From Actinernus sp. WN-2022 (Eukaryota > Cnidaria > Anthozoa > Actiniaria > Actinernidae): a DNA stretch of 64,000 bases. The stretch covers positions 34,243,867-34,307,866 of the forward strand of contig JAOWCC010001634.1 of NCBI GenBank assembly GCA_030867875.1, written 5' to 3'. The stretch's first letter is position 1; every line of letters starts with the position of its first letter. The notes under the pieces are model-generated. The model saw nothing but the letters and a program-made list of their open reading frames with translations, was not told where the DNA came from and did no database searches. Below are positions 1 through 11,589 of this stretch, one piece after another. Made by a program: the position numbers and the translations under genes.

Positions 1-160
1 AGAATGAAAGTCACCGCGCTACCGGCCACTCCTAAAAACTTCTAAATTCAGTTAATAATTCTTCCCTTTGGTTATTACTAAGAGGATTTCAAATGAAAGT
101 GTATTTCATCTTCAATCTCATGTGGCCCGAGTGGAAGCCCAGATGGGCTCTTCTTGTTTT
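1..160 (-). repeat. Head of a dispersed repeat inserted in CR1 ORF2
   Basis: Read on the minus strand, this segment matches 39919-40080 closely (starting ACAAGAGCCCATCTGGGC, then the CTCGGGCCAC cap and the same downstream bases). It interrupts the reading frame of the CR1-like ORF2, which is recognisable only to the right of about 160. The repeat is cut by the window edge. Its class is unknown; it shares a GC-rich cap with several other repeats in the window. Confidence 0.7.
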
Positions 161-1288
161 TACGTGACATTACTTCACTAATTGTTTGCCACGTTTTAGG
201 TGGAATTTTAGAATATTGTTCAAATGCGTTATTATAATAACATTTCTTGGCATTCTTAATCTCAGTGTTTACACGATTTCTTGTTTTCTTAAAGTTGGAC
301 CAGTCTCGAGGGTCATTGGATTTTATGGCTTTGATTTTTAAACGGTCTCTTCGGTGCATCATACTCTTTAATTCCGAATTAATCCAAGGACTCTTAGACG
401 AACGTGTGCGTCGTGTTCGCACTGGTGCATGTTTATCGCAAATTTCTAGAAACATAGCTTTCCATTTAAGCCACATTTCGTTTGGATTTTCTATTCCCCT
501 GAGGTCACTCCATGGCTGAACTTGGATGTCATTACGAAAGTTTTTCAGTTGAAATTCTTAAAGTGTCTAATGCAAACACTATTAGTTCCTTTCGACTCAG
601 AAGGTATAAAGAGTTTGCGATAAGCATACACCAAACTGTGATCGCTTATACTAACATGGGACACTCCACTGCACACAATTTTATCTGGATAGTTCGTAAA
701 TATGAGATCGATCAACGTCTTACTAGTACAAGTAACACGCGTTGGTTCTTCGATTAATTGCTTAAGGTTGTAAATGTCGGCAATATTTCGAAGCTCATCA
801 CTGACCGTGTTACTGCTTTCAGACAAAAAATTACAATTAATATCGCCCAGAACAATGTGTTCAATGTTTTCTACATCTATTCTCCCGCCGATGAGCGCTT
901 CGAAATGCCGAAACAATTCAAGGGTTGAATTAGGAGGTCTATACCAAGTAGTAATAAAAGGCTTAGACCTCGGTTTCTTTATTTCAATTTTTGTAGATTC
1001 TAGGTCACTTCTAACGATATAATCTATAGTTGATCGGACATAAATACAAACTCCACCTCCATTTCTATTTCTATCACGGCGTATAATATTGTAGCCAACA
1101 ATTTTGACTTCATCATCACTGACAATCTCATTAAGCCTCGTTTCATTTATAGCTAGAATATCAAACCATCGATTATCCAGAAGAACCCGGAGTTCATCTA
1201 TGTGTTTGGGTAGACTAGTTATATTCAGGCAAGCCATTTTAAAACTACGATTGTTTGGAAATATTGGTTGGGAAGCATTTATTGCCAC
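161..1288 (-). pseudogene. CR1-like ORF2 fragment: AP endonuclease and linker
   Basis: Amino half of a non-LTR retrotransposon polyprotein. The endonuclease (545-1288) shows the apurinic-endonuclease blocks: an Asn near the start (NITSLPKH), AINETRLN with its catalytic Glu, WYRPPN, GDINCNF and the closing SISDHS. The linker toward reverse transcriptase (161-476) is basic. A frame change near 540 separates the two parts, and an inserted repeat at about 160 cuts off everything downstream, so no reverse transcriptase is in the window. It starts about 20 bp after the stop of the esterase-bearing ORF1, the usual CR1 order. The family assignment to CR1 rests on that ORF1 type. Function would be target-site nicking for retrotransposition; this copy is dead. 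Confidence 0.8.
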
Positions 1289-1309
1289 ATTTTCAGAGTG
1301 AGATAAAGA

Positions 1310-2764
1310 TTATTTTCGGGTCCTAATGTGCGATATAAAGTTAGATGCTAGAGTTTTAGTTCCTTCAATATTTAAGTGAAGTCCGCTAGAATTAAGATGT
1401 TCTCTTGTGATATTTGAATGAGTGAGTAGTGACCAATAATTTTGTTTGGCAAATCTACCAACGATTTTGTTGACTTCCTTGATTTTGGCGTTCAAGAAAT
1501 CATCCGATCTTATGAATAATTGAGGAAATCGTTACCTTAGTAGATGGGGATTCGTCTTCAATTTCCTTACCAAGCTGTACAATTTTTTCGGCGATTTCTT
1601 TCGGCTCCTCAAATCTAACATCGTTGGTTCCAATATGTAGTATGATTTCATCCGGCTCTCTCCTAAGTGATGGTTTGATATAATTAATCAAACATATCTT
1701 CAACCGTGGCTCCCGGGAAAGACTTTACATAGGTGCTGCGGTGGCTGTGGGACAACTTACGTCCGTTGATATACTTCAGCATCGAGTCCCCAGCTATAAC
1801 TACAGTGGGTTTGGATCTTGTAGGGATGGAAGGCTTTTCAACTGCTTTCGACGGGGCGGAGGTGCTGTGTTGGTTTAGTTGATTACTTTGTTGGGTAGAT
1901 ACTTGCTTTGAGTTTTTCTTTTTCTTTCTCTTCTTTTCGACCTTGGTCCATTCCTTAGCGTTGCCCGCCTTCGGAGTATTCCGCGGACATGTTTCTTGAT
2001 TTTCGCTTGTCGTCAAAGGAAGTGAAATATTTGCCGAAGCTGGAAGTAAATGTTTACTGCATGGCGTAGGCGTAGAGGGCGGCGCGTTCAGTAGTCTTAT
2101 TACTTGAAGAAGGCTACTATTTTCTTGTTCAAGTTCTTGAACCCGTTTCTTCGTTTGATTAAGTTCCATTTGCATTGTCGATATTCGTTCTTCATTGCCT
2201 CCCCGACAAGGTATATGCTGTTTGATCTCGTTGATTTTATACCATATTTTATGGATTTCGCTTAATACTTCGGTGTCGTCATTTTCCACTCCATCACTTT
2301 CACTGTCAGATATTTCTTCCACGGCAATTTCTTCGCTGGTGGTAGTTCTTTCAAGCAATGCTTCAAGCGAAGCTTCTCCAGGTTCTTCAGAGCACGTGGT
2401 TCCTTCTAACATGGCGGCTTTACTTTTGGCAGCCCTAGAAGTTGTTATATTTATAAGCGACTCTTTCAAGTCAGAGCTTCCGCGGCCTTGAATTTGGAGC
2501 GTTTTTTGTGTTATGGTAGTAATTGAAGGTGGCGTTCGCCATTTTTAGAATCGTACAGGAACCGTTACTTGACGTTGTAATGCTGTCCTTGCTAATGTTG
2601 AGTTGATTAGACAGAAAATTAGCTAGATCGTCGCTATTGCTGTTCCATTTTAGCTGTTTAGAGCTTTTGCAGCAGTATAAAAATTCTTGTAGATCCTTAG
2701 CCACAGCCTCGTGTTCACTTTCTGCATTTTCATTAGACAGAGAACGTTCGTGACCGTCCGCCAT
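1310..2764 (-). pseudogene. CR1-like ORF1 with SGNH-esterase domain
   Basis: ORF1 of the same element. It starts at an ATG (2762-2764, MADGHERSL), runs through an acidic segment, a coiled coil (ISTMQMELNQTKKRVQELE), a low-complexity basic stretch rich in Lys, and ends in an SGNH/GDSL-type esterase fold. The esterase blocks visible are VVIAGDSMLKY (block I Ser), ILHIGTNDVR (block III Asn) and the C-terminal SGLHLN (catalytic His). The frame is broken near 2470, near 1690-1703 and near 1497, so the protein cannot be made whole. CR1-clade elements commonly carry such an esterase in ORF1, where it is thought to act with RNA or lipid membranes; its exact role is not settled. Confidence 0.78.
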
Positions 2765-2826
2765 GACTACTCAAACTGCGTCCATCTCAATTCAAATCTT
2801 CGTTTTGCGCTATACACTTAAGTTTC

Positions 2827-3290
2827 GTGCGCTCGGTTCTGTGCTACGGAAGCCAAGTGTGGGCCCCTCAGTCGAGTACGCGAGCTCTCCTGCTAATCGG
2901 ATTCAGTCTACGCGATCTTTCCTATAGGGACAGGTTAGTTAGGCTAAATTTACTTCCTGTCTCCTACTGGCTAGAATACTTAGACCTGGTATACTTTTGT
3001 AAATGCCACCTCAATCTCTGTAGCTTAGATATGACTAGTTACGTTATTCCCTATTCCCAGTCATCAAGAGTCACCCGAAACACTTCCGCTAGTTCTGGCT
3101 ACAAACCTAATTTATATAAAACTTCTACTTTTAGAGATTCCTATTTTAATCGTATCGTGCTTCTATGGAACTCCTTGCCACCTGAAATTCGAACGACCAG
3201 CACCTCTATATAGCTTCTTTCAAGAAATTACTTCGCGCGCACTACCGTTCGCTTCTGCTATCAACGTTTGACCCAGACCGCATCAGAACA
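2827..3290 (+). pseudogene. Non-LTR reverse transcriptase C-terminal fragment
   Basis: C-terminal tail of a non-LTR ORF2 on the opposite strand to the element on its left. Visible are the post-RT motif YGSQVWAPQ, the conserved LSYRDRLVRLNLLP and WLEYLDLVYFCKC stretch, and the closing LLWNSLPPEIR. After a one-step frame change near 3210 the tail continues as SFKKLLRAHYRS and ends in a Cys cluster (CSKCRSTVNIRSC) before a stop near 3347. The 5' part is absent, as expected for a 5'-truncated insertion. An AT dinucleotide run follows. Confidence 0.75.
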
Positions 3291-3397
3291 TATAAGACTA
3301 TCTGTTCCAAATGTCGTTCTACAGTGAACATAAGGTCATGCTAAAATCCACATTATCATCTACATTTAACATGTACTTAAAAATAAAAAAAAATTCT

Positions 3398-3419
3398 GAT
3401 TATATATATATATATATAG
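3398..3419. repeat. (AT)n microsatellite
   Basis: Uninterrupted AT dinucleotide run between the non-LTR tail and the Penelope-like remnant. It may be the simple-repeat tail of the left element. Confidence 0.85.
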
Positions 3420-3870
3420 ACCGTAGCAAGACCAATGATATTTTGATCAATAGGGAGGCATACTGGATTGCACAACTATTTACATATCAGCCCCATGGTC
3501 TTAACAAAAGGCAGGAGTTTAAATCTAAAAACCGCATCCAGTATAGTAGCTAAATTTAGGAGACCGTCAGTATACCGCACCCCAGTTCGTGCGTTTTCCG
3601 ATTTACAATTCATTTACCTTGTAATTATAATATAGGCATTGTCCTTATAATTAGTACAACTGAGTCACCTTTTTGTAAAACTATTTTGTTATTTTAAAGC
3701 CTTTGGTATTCACACTTAGCTCTAGTATTTTAGAGTACCTCGTAACTTGGTAGGTATTTTTAAGCTTTGTATCCTTTTTAACTGATGAAGGCCGAAACGT
3801 TTTAGTATTTTTTTAATAACAGTCCTGAGTCTTGTTCGCATTTTTATTCAATTTTATAATATGTATATTT
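3420..3870 (+). pseudogene. Penelope-like element 3' remnant
   Basis: A short open stretch (3420-3552) reads NREAYWIAQLFTYQPHGLNKR, which resembles the C-terminal GIY-YIG endonuclease end of Penelope-like elements (basic residue, W, then hydrophobics, P-x-GLN). Downstream, at 3782-3798, lies CTGATGAAGGCCGAAAC. This contains the two conserved core strings of a hammerhead ribozyme (CUGAUGA and GAAA), and hammerheads are known in the terminal repeats of Penelope-like elements. The reverse transcriptase is missing. The assignment rests on short motifs only. Confidence 0.45.
3781..3830 (+). ncRNA. Possible hammerhead-ribozyme remnant
   Basis: CTGATGA, a short GC stem (AGGCC) and GAAAC are followed 26 bases later by AGTC, which could supply the GUC cleavage triplet. 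A weak stem III (GTT with AAC) can be drawn between them. I could not pair stem I, so this is either degenerate or a chance match kept from the ancestral element. Confidence 0.3.
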
Positions 3871-4020
3871 ATATATACATATTCTTAATGTGTTGTAAGT
3901 AACAGGCTTAGCTTGTTTGGACTTCGAGTCTTTGTCTCTGCCTGTAAAGCTATTAAACAAAAAAAAGCTAAGTCAGTTGAGTTTATTTTTCAGCCCATTT
4001 ACCTCGACGATGATAATGTA

Positions 4021-4340
4021 TTATTTAGGGAAGAGGTCAAACCAATGGTACTCTGGCGGGACCCAATTTTGATGGAAGGGGGGTTGTACCCGGAACCCAC
4101 CACCTATTTTGGCAAAATCTAGATTTTTGACCACAAATGTCTTTTTGAATAAAATAATTATTGACGAAGTAAGTATATTTCTAGTTTCTACAGGAAGAGA
4201 AGAACGTGTGTCTGCATTAAATTCAGGTATCCCTACTTTACAACGCGAGAAGATCACCCTCGAAAAAAGGGGTAGGTGGTATTACCCGCCACCCACCACC
4301 TCCCCTGACAGAATTGGGTCCCATTCGAAATACATTGTTT
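4021..4340. repeat. Weak inverted-repeat element
   Basis: GGGACCCAATT near 4058 and its complement AATTGGGTCCC near 4313, together with facing CCACCACC/GGTGGT blocks, form an imperfect inverted repeat of about 250 bp. No coding potential is recognised; it is probably an old non-autonomous element. Confidence 0.35.
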
Positions 4341-4520
4341 TGACATCTTCCCTTATTCGTTAATTATAGACTTAAATTAATAAGTGTCATTATTCGATAT
4401 TATGAAAGAAAATGATGTCTGTCGTTTAGAAATTGAACCCAATCTTGAACCCAATCCTTATATAAATTCTCAGTTTAGATTCGCTAGTATGTACAATACA
4501 AAAATTATATATTTAACACA

Positions 4521-4738
4521 CTAGGGCTATCTTCACTGAATTGTAATCCCTCGAGACTAATTACATATCGTAAACAGTACTGCTGGTCCTATAGCACTAG
4601 GGCTATCTTCATTGTATTGTAATCCCTCCAGACTGTTTACATGTCGACAACAATGCTGCTGGTCCTAGCACTAGGGCCCTCGAGACTGGAGTTTACATAT
4701 CGTAAACAGTGCTGCTGGTCCTAGCCCGTCCTAGCACT
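4521..4738 (+). repeat. Three tandem units of about 75 bp
   Basis: Three consecutive units start CTAGGG(CT) and end GCTGGTCCTA(T)AGCA. The middle holds CCCTCGAGACT..TTACATATCG. The third unit is shortened near its start. Confidence 0.85.
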
Positions 4739-5520
4739 TGAGTCAACTATCCTATTATTTTCTCCCTGATCTATTGTCAGAAAGAGTTATAATCAAAATA
4801 ATTCAATAAGTACTTATTGACATATTTGGCTAAGGATCATGACATACGGACCGAGAGCATATAAACTGACCGAGAGCCAAATATTTTCTCGTTCAGCCCG
4901 ACTAGTCAATTATTTGTTTATCATATGACTACTTTCAAGATTTGATCCCGGCCGGTAGGACGGCTTTTTCCGATTCTCCACGTCCTGAGACGTATACGGC
5001 CTCATATCACCACGTGAATTTTTGTATGGTTGTGAACGGTATTGATGAGTGCACGTAGGCTATTTTTTTGGAGGGAAATCGTATTGCTAAAACTAGAAAA
5101 CTGGTAAACTCCCGCCCAAGAGTTCATTACACGTGTTTAAGCACGTACTGTACGAAATAATGTCTGTATCGATTCCAAACCTGCCCATCCCGTCCCCCGG
5201 GCATACGTGGTGCATATGACAACTCAGTCTGACCCTGGGGTGGGACATTAATTTGTCAGAGAAAAAAAATTGTGAATTTTACATCAATGTTTATAAGAGA
5301 CTTGCACTCATTTCAAAGCCCCACGGTGGGGCACTTGCAGTGCTCTGATTCAAAAAAAAATCAAATGCCCCCATAAATGCCTCGGGGTGGGGGGAGGGCG
5401 AACGGATAGATGGAAAAACATGAAAGTTCTCCAATTGGACTCGCCTACAGGCTTGTGCAATTATCAGAACTTTCTAAATATCACTCAATGCCCACTGATA
5501 AATCACGTATAGCATGAGCA
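4739..5520. other. No gene seen; one dispersed repeat segment
   Basis: I see no coding sequence here. The part 5290-5375 (TAAGAGACTTGCACTC.. to ..TCAAATGCCC) is a diverged copy of 52888-52975, so a dispersed repeat is present. The rest is unassigned. Confidence 0.5.
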
Positions 5521-5670
5521 GTTCATGCAATTTCCTCTACTTATAGTTGCCTGGTTCGTCTCTGCTTATTTGATGATATATATATGGCTCTGTTTTCTTT
5601 GTTCTTTTGGGAGAGTCATATCTCGTATTTCCACATCACACCTCGAGTTCTTTGTTCTTTGCGGGGGAAT

Positions 5671-5950
5671 ATATATACTCTTTGCATTTTATCAATGCTT
5701 TAATATATATACCATTTGCATTTTATCAATGCTTTAATATATATACCCTTTGCATTTTATCAATGATTTAATATATATACCCTTTGCATTTTATCAATGC
5801 TTTAATATATATACCCTTTGCATTTTATCAATTCTTTAATATATATACCCTTTGCATTTTATCAATGCTTTAATATATATACCCTTTGCATTTTATCAAT
5901 GCATAATGCTCAGTTAATCTATATTCCCCTTGCATTTTATGAATGCATAA
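5671..5950 (+). repeat. 34-bp minisatellite, about 8 units
   Basis: Units of 34 bp begin TTTGCATTTTATCAATGC and end TTTAATATATATACCC. Unit starts at 5681, 5715 and 5749 keep exact 34-bp spacing. The last one or two units are diverged (ATGAATGCATAATGC). Confidence 0.92.
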
Positions 5951-6004
5951 TGCCTTAATTTCCTAGTAACTTAGAACTACTGACTTACTTTTTACCTACA
6001 AAGA

Positions 6005-6085
6005 AGTCTTGTATTACGAGCCGGAATCGAACTCGAACCCTCACTCGAGGTTTCTAGACTTTCTAGTCCTCTCCTATCTACTATA
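6005..6085 (-). repeat. tRNA-like (SINE head) fragment
   Basis: On the minus strand the sequence reads GGGTTCGAGTTCGATTCCGG, which contains a B-box-like GTTCGATTCC. No full cloverleaf can be drawn, so a tRNA-derived SINE fragment is more likely than a tRNA gene. Confidence 0.3.
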
Positions 6086-8521
6086 CAATACAAGCTATGT
6101 TGATTGGAAGAATAAGAAGCCTAATGTGATTTATGAAAAGGGTATTGTTATTGCGTACCACGAAAAAATTGACATTGTGAAATATAAGCATTTTATTGGC
6201 CTTCCGCTCGGGGTATGGCATTTGATATTCACCTCGGGTACAGCCCTCGGGCTGATCCCTCGGAAATCTCATTTACGTTCTAATTCGCTTCGCTCAAACG
6301 AACGTAAATTATTGTACTTATTAAATGCTGTAAATTCAAGACAAACACCAGTTTATTTTGGGTAATGCTCAGGCATACCAACCGTATTAATATTATTTAA
6401 TATTTGTACACGGAAGTTCTAACAGATAAAATATCTGATTTCCATAGAAGCCGTGTCTACCAATTACATATCACTACATTATTATAAAAACAGTTCCCTA
6501 GAAGTCAGAATATATATTATATAAAAACCATTAACTATATATATAATAATTCTAAAACTATGCCTATACTAATCGTTAAAAATAAAAAATAAAAAAATAC
6601 TGTACAATAATACTCTATGCCTTACTAGTCACAAAGGATAGCCACTGTCTCAATTTTGTTTTTGAAAGAGTCCAGCGATTGTGTCTCACGCAATTCAGCT
6701 GGAAGCTTATTCCATGTCTTTGCACCGTGGAATGAAAAACCTTTTTTCATAAATTCCGTTTTTGGTTGAGGGAGGCAGAGTCTCGTATCGCAACCTCTTA
6801 GGTTATAATGGGTAGAGCTTCCAACCGTAATAAATAAGTATGTTACGCTTGCTGGCACCAGGTTATGTTGGGTTTTGACATTAGAATTGCTTTGCGCTTT
6901 GGCTCTGCGCTCGTCTAGTTTGTCCCATCCTGAGACACTTAAAAGTTAGCTTGTTCTGGTATCAAAGTCTGCCCTGAGAATCAGTCTAGCGGCTCTATTT
7001 TGAAACGTTTGTAACTTATCTGATAGGAATTGGCCGCAGGTATCCCATACTTCGCCACAATGATCCATGTGCGTTTGAATCAATGAGTCATAAACTTTTG
7101 TTAATGTGTCTTGGGACACGAATGGCCTCATCCGCTTTAGAGCCCCTAGCCCTGAGACAATCTTTTTTGCTATGTATTCTACATGACTTTCCCATCTTAG
7201 GTGGTCATCTACCACGACACCAACTATTTTGCTGTGCGTGACTCTTTTAATTGGTTTATTTCCGATTTTAAAGAAGGCATTCCCTCATCACTTAGATCGG
7301 AGAGACGATGCCTCGAACCAATCATCATCAATTCTGTTTTGGCTACATTAAGGTGCAACTTGTTTGCTTGTAGCCAGTTGTTAATATTCGCTAATTCACG
7401 GTTTGCCTTCATTTCGATATCAGCTACATCTGAGCCACAAATTGTCGCATTTGTATCATCGGCAAACAGGCATGGTGTCGAGGTATCTAGGCAATTTTGC
7501 AGATCGTTAATATATATATGAGAAATAATAGTGGCCCTAGGATTGATCTGAGGCACACCACATTTAATTATCCTCTCACTTGATCTCGTATTTTGTACTG
7601 TACATGACTGCATTCTGTCTGACAGGGAAAGCAACTTATTGACAACTCCATAAAGTTTTATTTTTTCTTATAACAATTCGTGGTCAACGGTGTCAAAAGC
7701 TTTATTTAGATCAATGAAAATCACGATGTTGAATAGGCCTCGATCCATGTTAACAAACCACGAATTGGTAGAGTTCAAAAGAGCTGTCATAGTTGAATGC
7801 AATCGCTGGAAACCAAATTGCTTTTTTGTTAATATTTTTTTCATAGAGAGGTAATTGTATAGTTGGTCATACGGTATTCTCTCAAAAACTTTACTTATAA
7901 CGGGAAGAATGGATATCGGCCTATAATTATCAAGGTCATTCCTTGGACCATTTTTGCGCTGCGGGCTGACCCGGGCCTTTTTCCAATCAGACGGAAATCG
8001 TCCTATTTCAATAATTGCATTGAACAGAAAGGTTAAAGGTTCACAAATAACTGGTGCCGCAGCTTTCAAAATTCTTGCCGAAATACCATCGAGTCCGTTG
8101 CTTTTTTTGAAGATAATTTATCAATAAGTTTGAGTACTCTTGATTTACTCGTATAATTAAACTCAAACGTGAACGGTACTTGCTTATAAATGCAGAGGAG
8201 CTGCTATAATTGTTATTCTCAGCGAGTTTTGGGCCAATTTCGACAAAGTGATCATTGAAATGTTCAGCGATTTCGGTAGGAGAACTGATTGTTTGATTGT
8301 TAATTATAATTTCGTTTACATCTTGATGTTGAGTATGCCGTGCCATCAGATTATTCACAGTCCTCCATGTGCCCTTGGATCGCCTTTGTTCTTCTCTAAT
8401 TCGCTGCTATAGAATTCTCGTTTAGCATTCCTCATTGTTTTATTGACCGTTTGTTTCGTAGAGCAGTATATTTTGACCAGAATTTTTTATCTTTTGTTAT
8501 CACATATTTCCGTTTCATTAA

Positions 8522-8978
8522 AGTGCCTATGAACAATATTTTTTTTATTTCAGATATCAATTCTATATCAAGTGAATAGTATAAGGGTAAAAAATATTTT
8601 GCTTTGAATGTTGTGCCGCTGAGTTAAGGAGGTTTTCATATCCAAAATGCTAATTAAATGACGTCAGGGGAGGTATCTGCAATCACTTCTTGGTGGTTGT
8701 GAATGGGCGTTTCTACTGATATAGGAAAACAAATTTCTAACATCATTTTATTCCAACCATGGGTATAACACTGATAATTTGACAAATTTGTTTAATTGTA
8801 ACAAAAAAAGTTGTATAATAATTGATGCCTCCCCTGACGTCATGTAATTAGCATTTTGGATATTAATACCTCCTTAACTCAGCGGCACAGCATTCAAAGC
8901 AAGATATATTTTACCATTCTACTATTCACTTGATGTGGAATTGATATCTAAAATAAAAAAATTAGGTTCATAGGCACT
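8522..8978. mobile_element. Palindromic MITE with TTAA target duplication
   Basis: The ends are perfect inverted repeats (AGTGCCTATGAAC.. and ..GTTCATAGGCACT), and pairing continues inward for well over 100 bp, past CTCAGCGGCAC and TGACGTCA, around a central loop. It is flanked on both sides by TTAA (8518-8521 and 8979-8982), the target used by piggyBac-like and Kolobok-like transposases. It has no ORF and must be mobilised in trans. Confidence 0.88.
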
Positions 8979-9549
8979 TTAAGTCTCTTTCACGTATCGC
9001 CTCTTTAATTTCAGCTGTTACCCAAGGTAAATTAATTGTTCGGATTCTTTTTGTCTTTAGTGGAACATGTTTATCTACTACATTCACAAACATGGTTTTC
9101 CATGTCTCCCAAATTTGATCCGTGTTGAGTAACAAAGAATCTGGACGTAGCCATTGTTGGCATTGAACTGGTCGTGACGAAAATCATTTAAATTGAATCT
9201 TTTAAAATTTCTGGTTTGTACTACTTTGGCGGATTTCTTGCCTAGCCTATTTAATTTTCGTACGCCAAAGATTAAACTATGATCACTTATTCCGATATGC
9301 ACAACACCGGAGGCAACAATTTTCTCCGGGTCACTCCTAATAAGAATCAGTGTCAATTAGGAACTATGTTCTGGTATACGCGTATATAGCTCTTTAATGT
9401 ACTGACCAAACTGATACAAGTCACAGAAGGACTTTAAACGGTTTGCGTTTGAGTCATTTGGATTCAGCACGTATAATTCTTCCTCTTCATTATCGATATT
9501 AATCATGAGTAATTCTAGTCTGTCAAAATATTCTGATGATGAACTAGGC

Positions 9550-9714
9550 CAGGGGTGGATCCGGGTAGTTTATGTGATTTCCGTAAACTACTCAACTTTT
9601 TTCAAACCTCTAAATTTTAGGTAGTTTATTACTAGGAGGGGTGGGGTGGGTGGGGTATGAGTTGATTGGTCTGTCAGAGTAAACTACTCAGTCCAAACCC
9701 TGGATCCACCCCTG
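9550..9714. mobile_element. Short TIR element (CAGGGGTGG ends), 5-bp TSD
   Basis: The ends CAGGGGTGGATCC and GGATCCACCCCTG are inverted repeats. They are flanked by direct TAGGC (9545-9549, 9715-9719). The insertion splits the endonuclease of the CR1-like element. The termini look hAT-like, but only a 5-bp duplication is seen. Confidence 0.8.
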
Positions 9715-10253
9715 TAGGCGGTCTATATATGGTGGCTAAGACGAATGGTCTTGCGTTAAGTTTTTGAATTTCTACACACACTACCTCCAGATCTGGTGGA
9801 ACTAGATCATTTCTCGTTCTGTAATTTACTGTATTTCTTAATAAAAACACGCACCTACGCCAGAGTGCGAGTGATCGAACCGAACAAGCTCATACCCAGT
9901 TATGTGCATTTCAGAGTTAGCTAACTATTGGCGTTGGATTGATCCCTTCGTCGTCCATGTTTTGGCGGGAAATTTGAACAGTAGTACTTTGAACGGCCAT
10001 TTTGAACATTTCTTTGGGAAGAAAAGATTGTAGGCGGGATTTCATTACCTCTTTATCTGTCCCTTGTAGCTGAATCGTCCCAGTGTTGTTAAAGAGGGAG
10101 ATTATTACCGATTTCGTTTTGATCGATCGTGATCTTTCATGAGTAGCTATTCTAACCTCGTGTCAAAATTCCCAAGATGTAATCACTAGAAATAGCAAAG
10201 TGCGCTTTTAATTGAGATAAAACTAGTTTGACAGCTCTCAGCATGTTATTTGC

Positions 10254-10474
10254 CACGGGGAGGGAGGGGGGTCTTCAAGGTAAAAAGGGTAGGGTGACCG
10301 TCGGAAAACCTCGAAATATACCCTAAAAAATACCAACCCGTGAAAAATTTCCCACCCTAAAATGTACCTCATGGTCTAAAAATCACCCTGAAAAATGGAT
10401 TTAGCTTGGACAACCCCTAAAAAATGCTAAATCTCCAATTTCAAACCCTAAAAATACGTTGATTACTCCACCGG
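10254..10474. mobile_element. Insertion without TIRs, 9-bp target duplication
   Basis: GTTATTTGC occurs at 10245-10253 and again at 10475-10483. Between them lies a G-rich then CCCTAAAAA-rich stretch with no inverted ends. The repeated CCCTAAAAAAT-type words give it a low-complexity look. Origin unknown. Confidence 0.55.
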
Positions 10475-10483
10475 GTTATTTGC

Positions 10484-11130
10484 ACTGCAGCATCTCCTCT
10501 TTATATAGTTCACACAAACCAAAGTTAACAGATTTGGCAACTACCAAGAGAGTATGATTGACTTAATGTCAAAGAGAAAAGAAACAGTGCAACCCACTCT
10601 CGATCAAAGCTTCGTCAATAAACTAAATAACTATTTTGCTGACATCTGTCACGACGCTAACTACACCGAACCCACCCCAATGATTATCGATCAAGATGCT
10701 TCCGTTCCTGAGCTCAATGAGACCCAAGTGCAATTCACACTATCGAAAGTTAAAAGAACGGCTACCGGACCTGACAACATTCCTTACTGGGTTTGGAAAG
10801 ATTACGCAGACGTTTTTGCACCTGTGATAAAAGCAATCTGGAACTTATCTCTGAAAACCTGCACTTGGCCAAGCTCCTGGAAGGAAGCTAATATCAGCCC
10901 CTTAGCAAAGATTGAAGTACCCATAGAGTGTCCTGACTATAGGGGAATTAATATCACTCCTGTAATCGCGAGGATCTTTGAGCGGGTTGTCTATAATAAC
11001 TATGCTAAAGAGAATGTTGAAGCTAACCTGTCTAAGTCGCAATTTGCATATCGCACCGGAGGGAACTGCACGGATGCCCTTATTATATGGCGTACCATCC
11101 CCGCCAAAATTCATGGTTTGAATTCGAAGT
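10484..11130 (+). pseudogene. Non-LTR reverse transcriptase, N-terminal part
   Basis: An open frame from 10554 (MIDLMSKRKE) carries the linker before RT (LNNYFADICHDANY), then TATGPDNIPYWVWK, WPSSWKEANISPLAK, DYRGINITPVIARIFERVVY (RT finger motifs) and KSQFAYRTGGNCTDALI. The match stops near 11100, where foreign sequence begins. The remainder of the same RT resumes near 13047. The 1.9 kb in between is therefore later insertion or expansion. Confidence 0.75.
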
Positions 11131-11589
11131 TCTTCACATGAATTTTACACTCAAGTAGAATATTTCATATTGTTATTTTGTATTTTTTATCAAGGTTTCA
11201 ACATACGTGTTTTATATTTTCCGTTCAAGTTTTACATTCGAGATTGTCACTGTTCATTCTAAACTCCACGTCATGCATTCGTCGTTCGAGTTTCACATTA
11301 CAAAGTCGACGACTTTTATTTTCAACTCGACGTTTTGAATTGAACTTCACGCTTCAGTAACTTCTCGGTTGACCTTTGGAACCTCGTACCCAGAACTCCT
11401 CGGTAGTCATCCTTGGAGTTGTTAGGTCTGGTAATAAACGCAGGCGCTACGCAGGCGCAGATGTGACAGGAACAATACACGTGCTTGATCTCTGTGTTCT
11501 ACTGACTATGGAACCCGTTAAGAATACGAAAGCTGCCCTTCGCCGTGTTGCAGATAGCCTGCTTTCAGCGGAGAAAGCGGCGAACTGCG

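Larger units (their letters stand above)
6600..10150 (-). mobile_element. CR1-like non-LTR element, degenerate
   Basis: Read right to left: endonuclease (about 10040-9084) with GYELVRSDRSRSG, TIYRPPSSSSEYF and IGISDHS; RT linker (8358-8041); RT fingers (PISILPVISKVFERI) and palm motif A (FIDLNKAFDTVDHELL); RT motif B/C with the catalytic FADDTN (about 7440-7470) and WLQANKLHLNVAKTE; connection and C-terminus ending WNKLPAELRETQSLDSFKNKI at 6625. Several stops and frame changes make it inactive. Two palindromic insertions (8522-8978 and 9550-9714) interrupt it, and its frame can be followed across both, so they are younger than the element. It resembles the left-edge CR1-like element in domain order. 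Confidence 0.8.

Noticed and set aside
5671..5950. CRISPR array
   Set aside because: 34-bp units are directly adjacent without spacers; it is a minisatellite.
10310..10460. Telomeric repeat tract (CCCTAA)
   Set aside because: The words are CCCTAAAAA with irregular spacing, not tandem CCCTAA; they lie in a small insertion.
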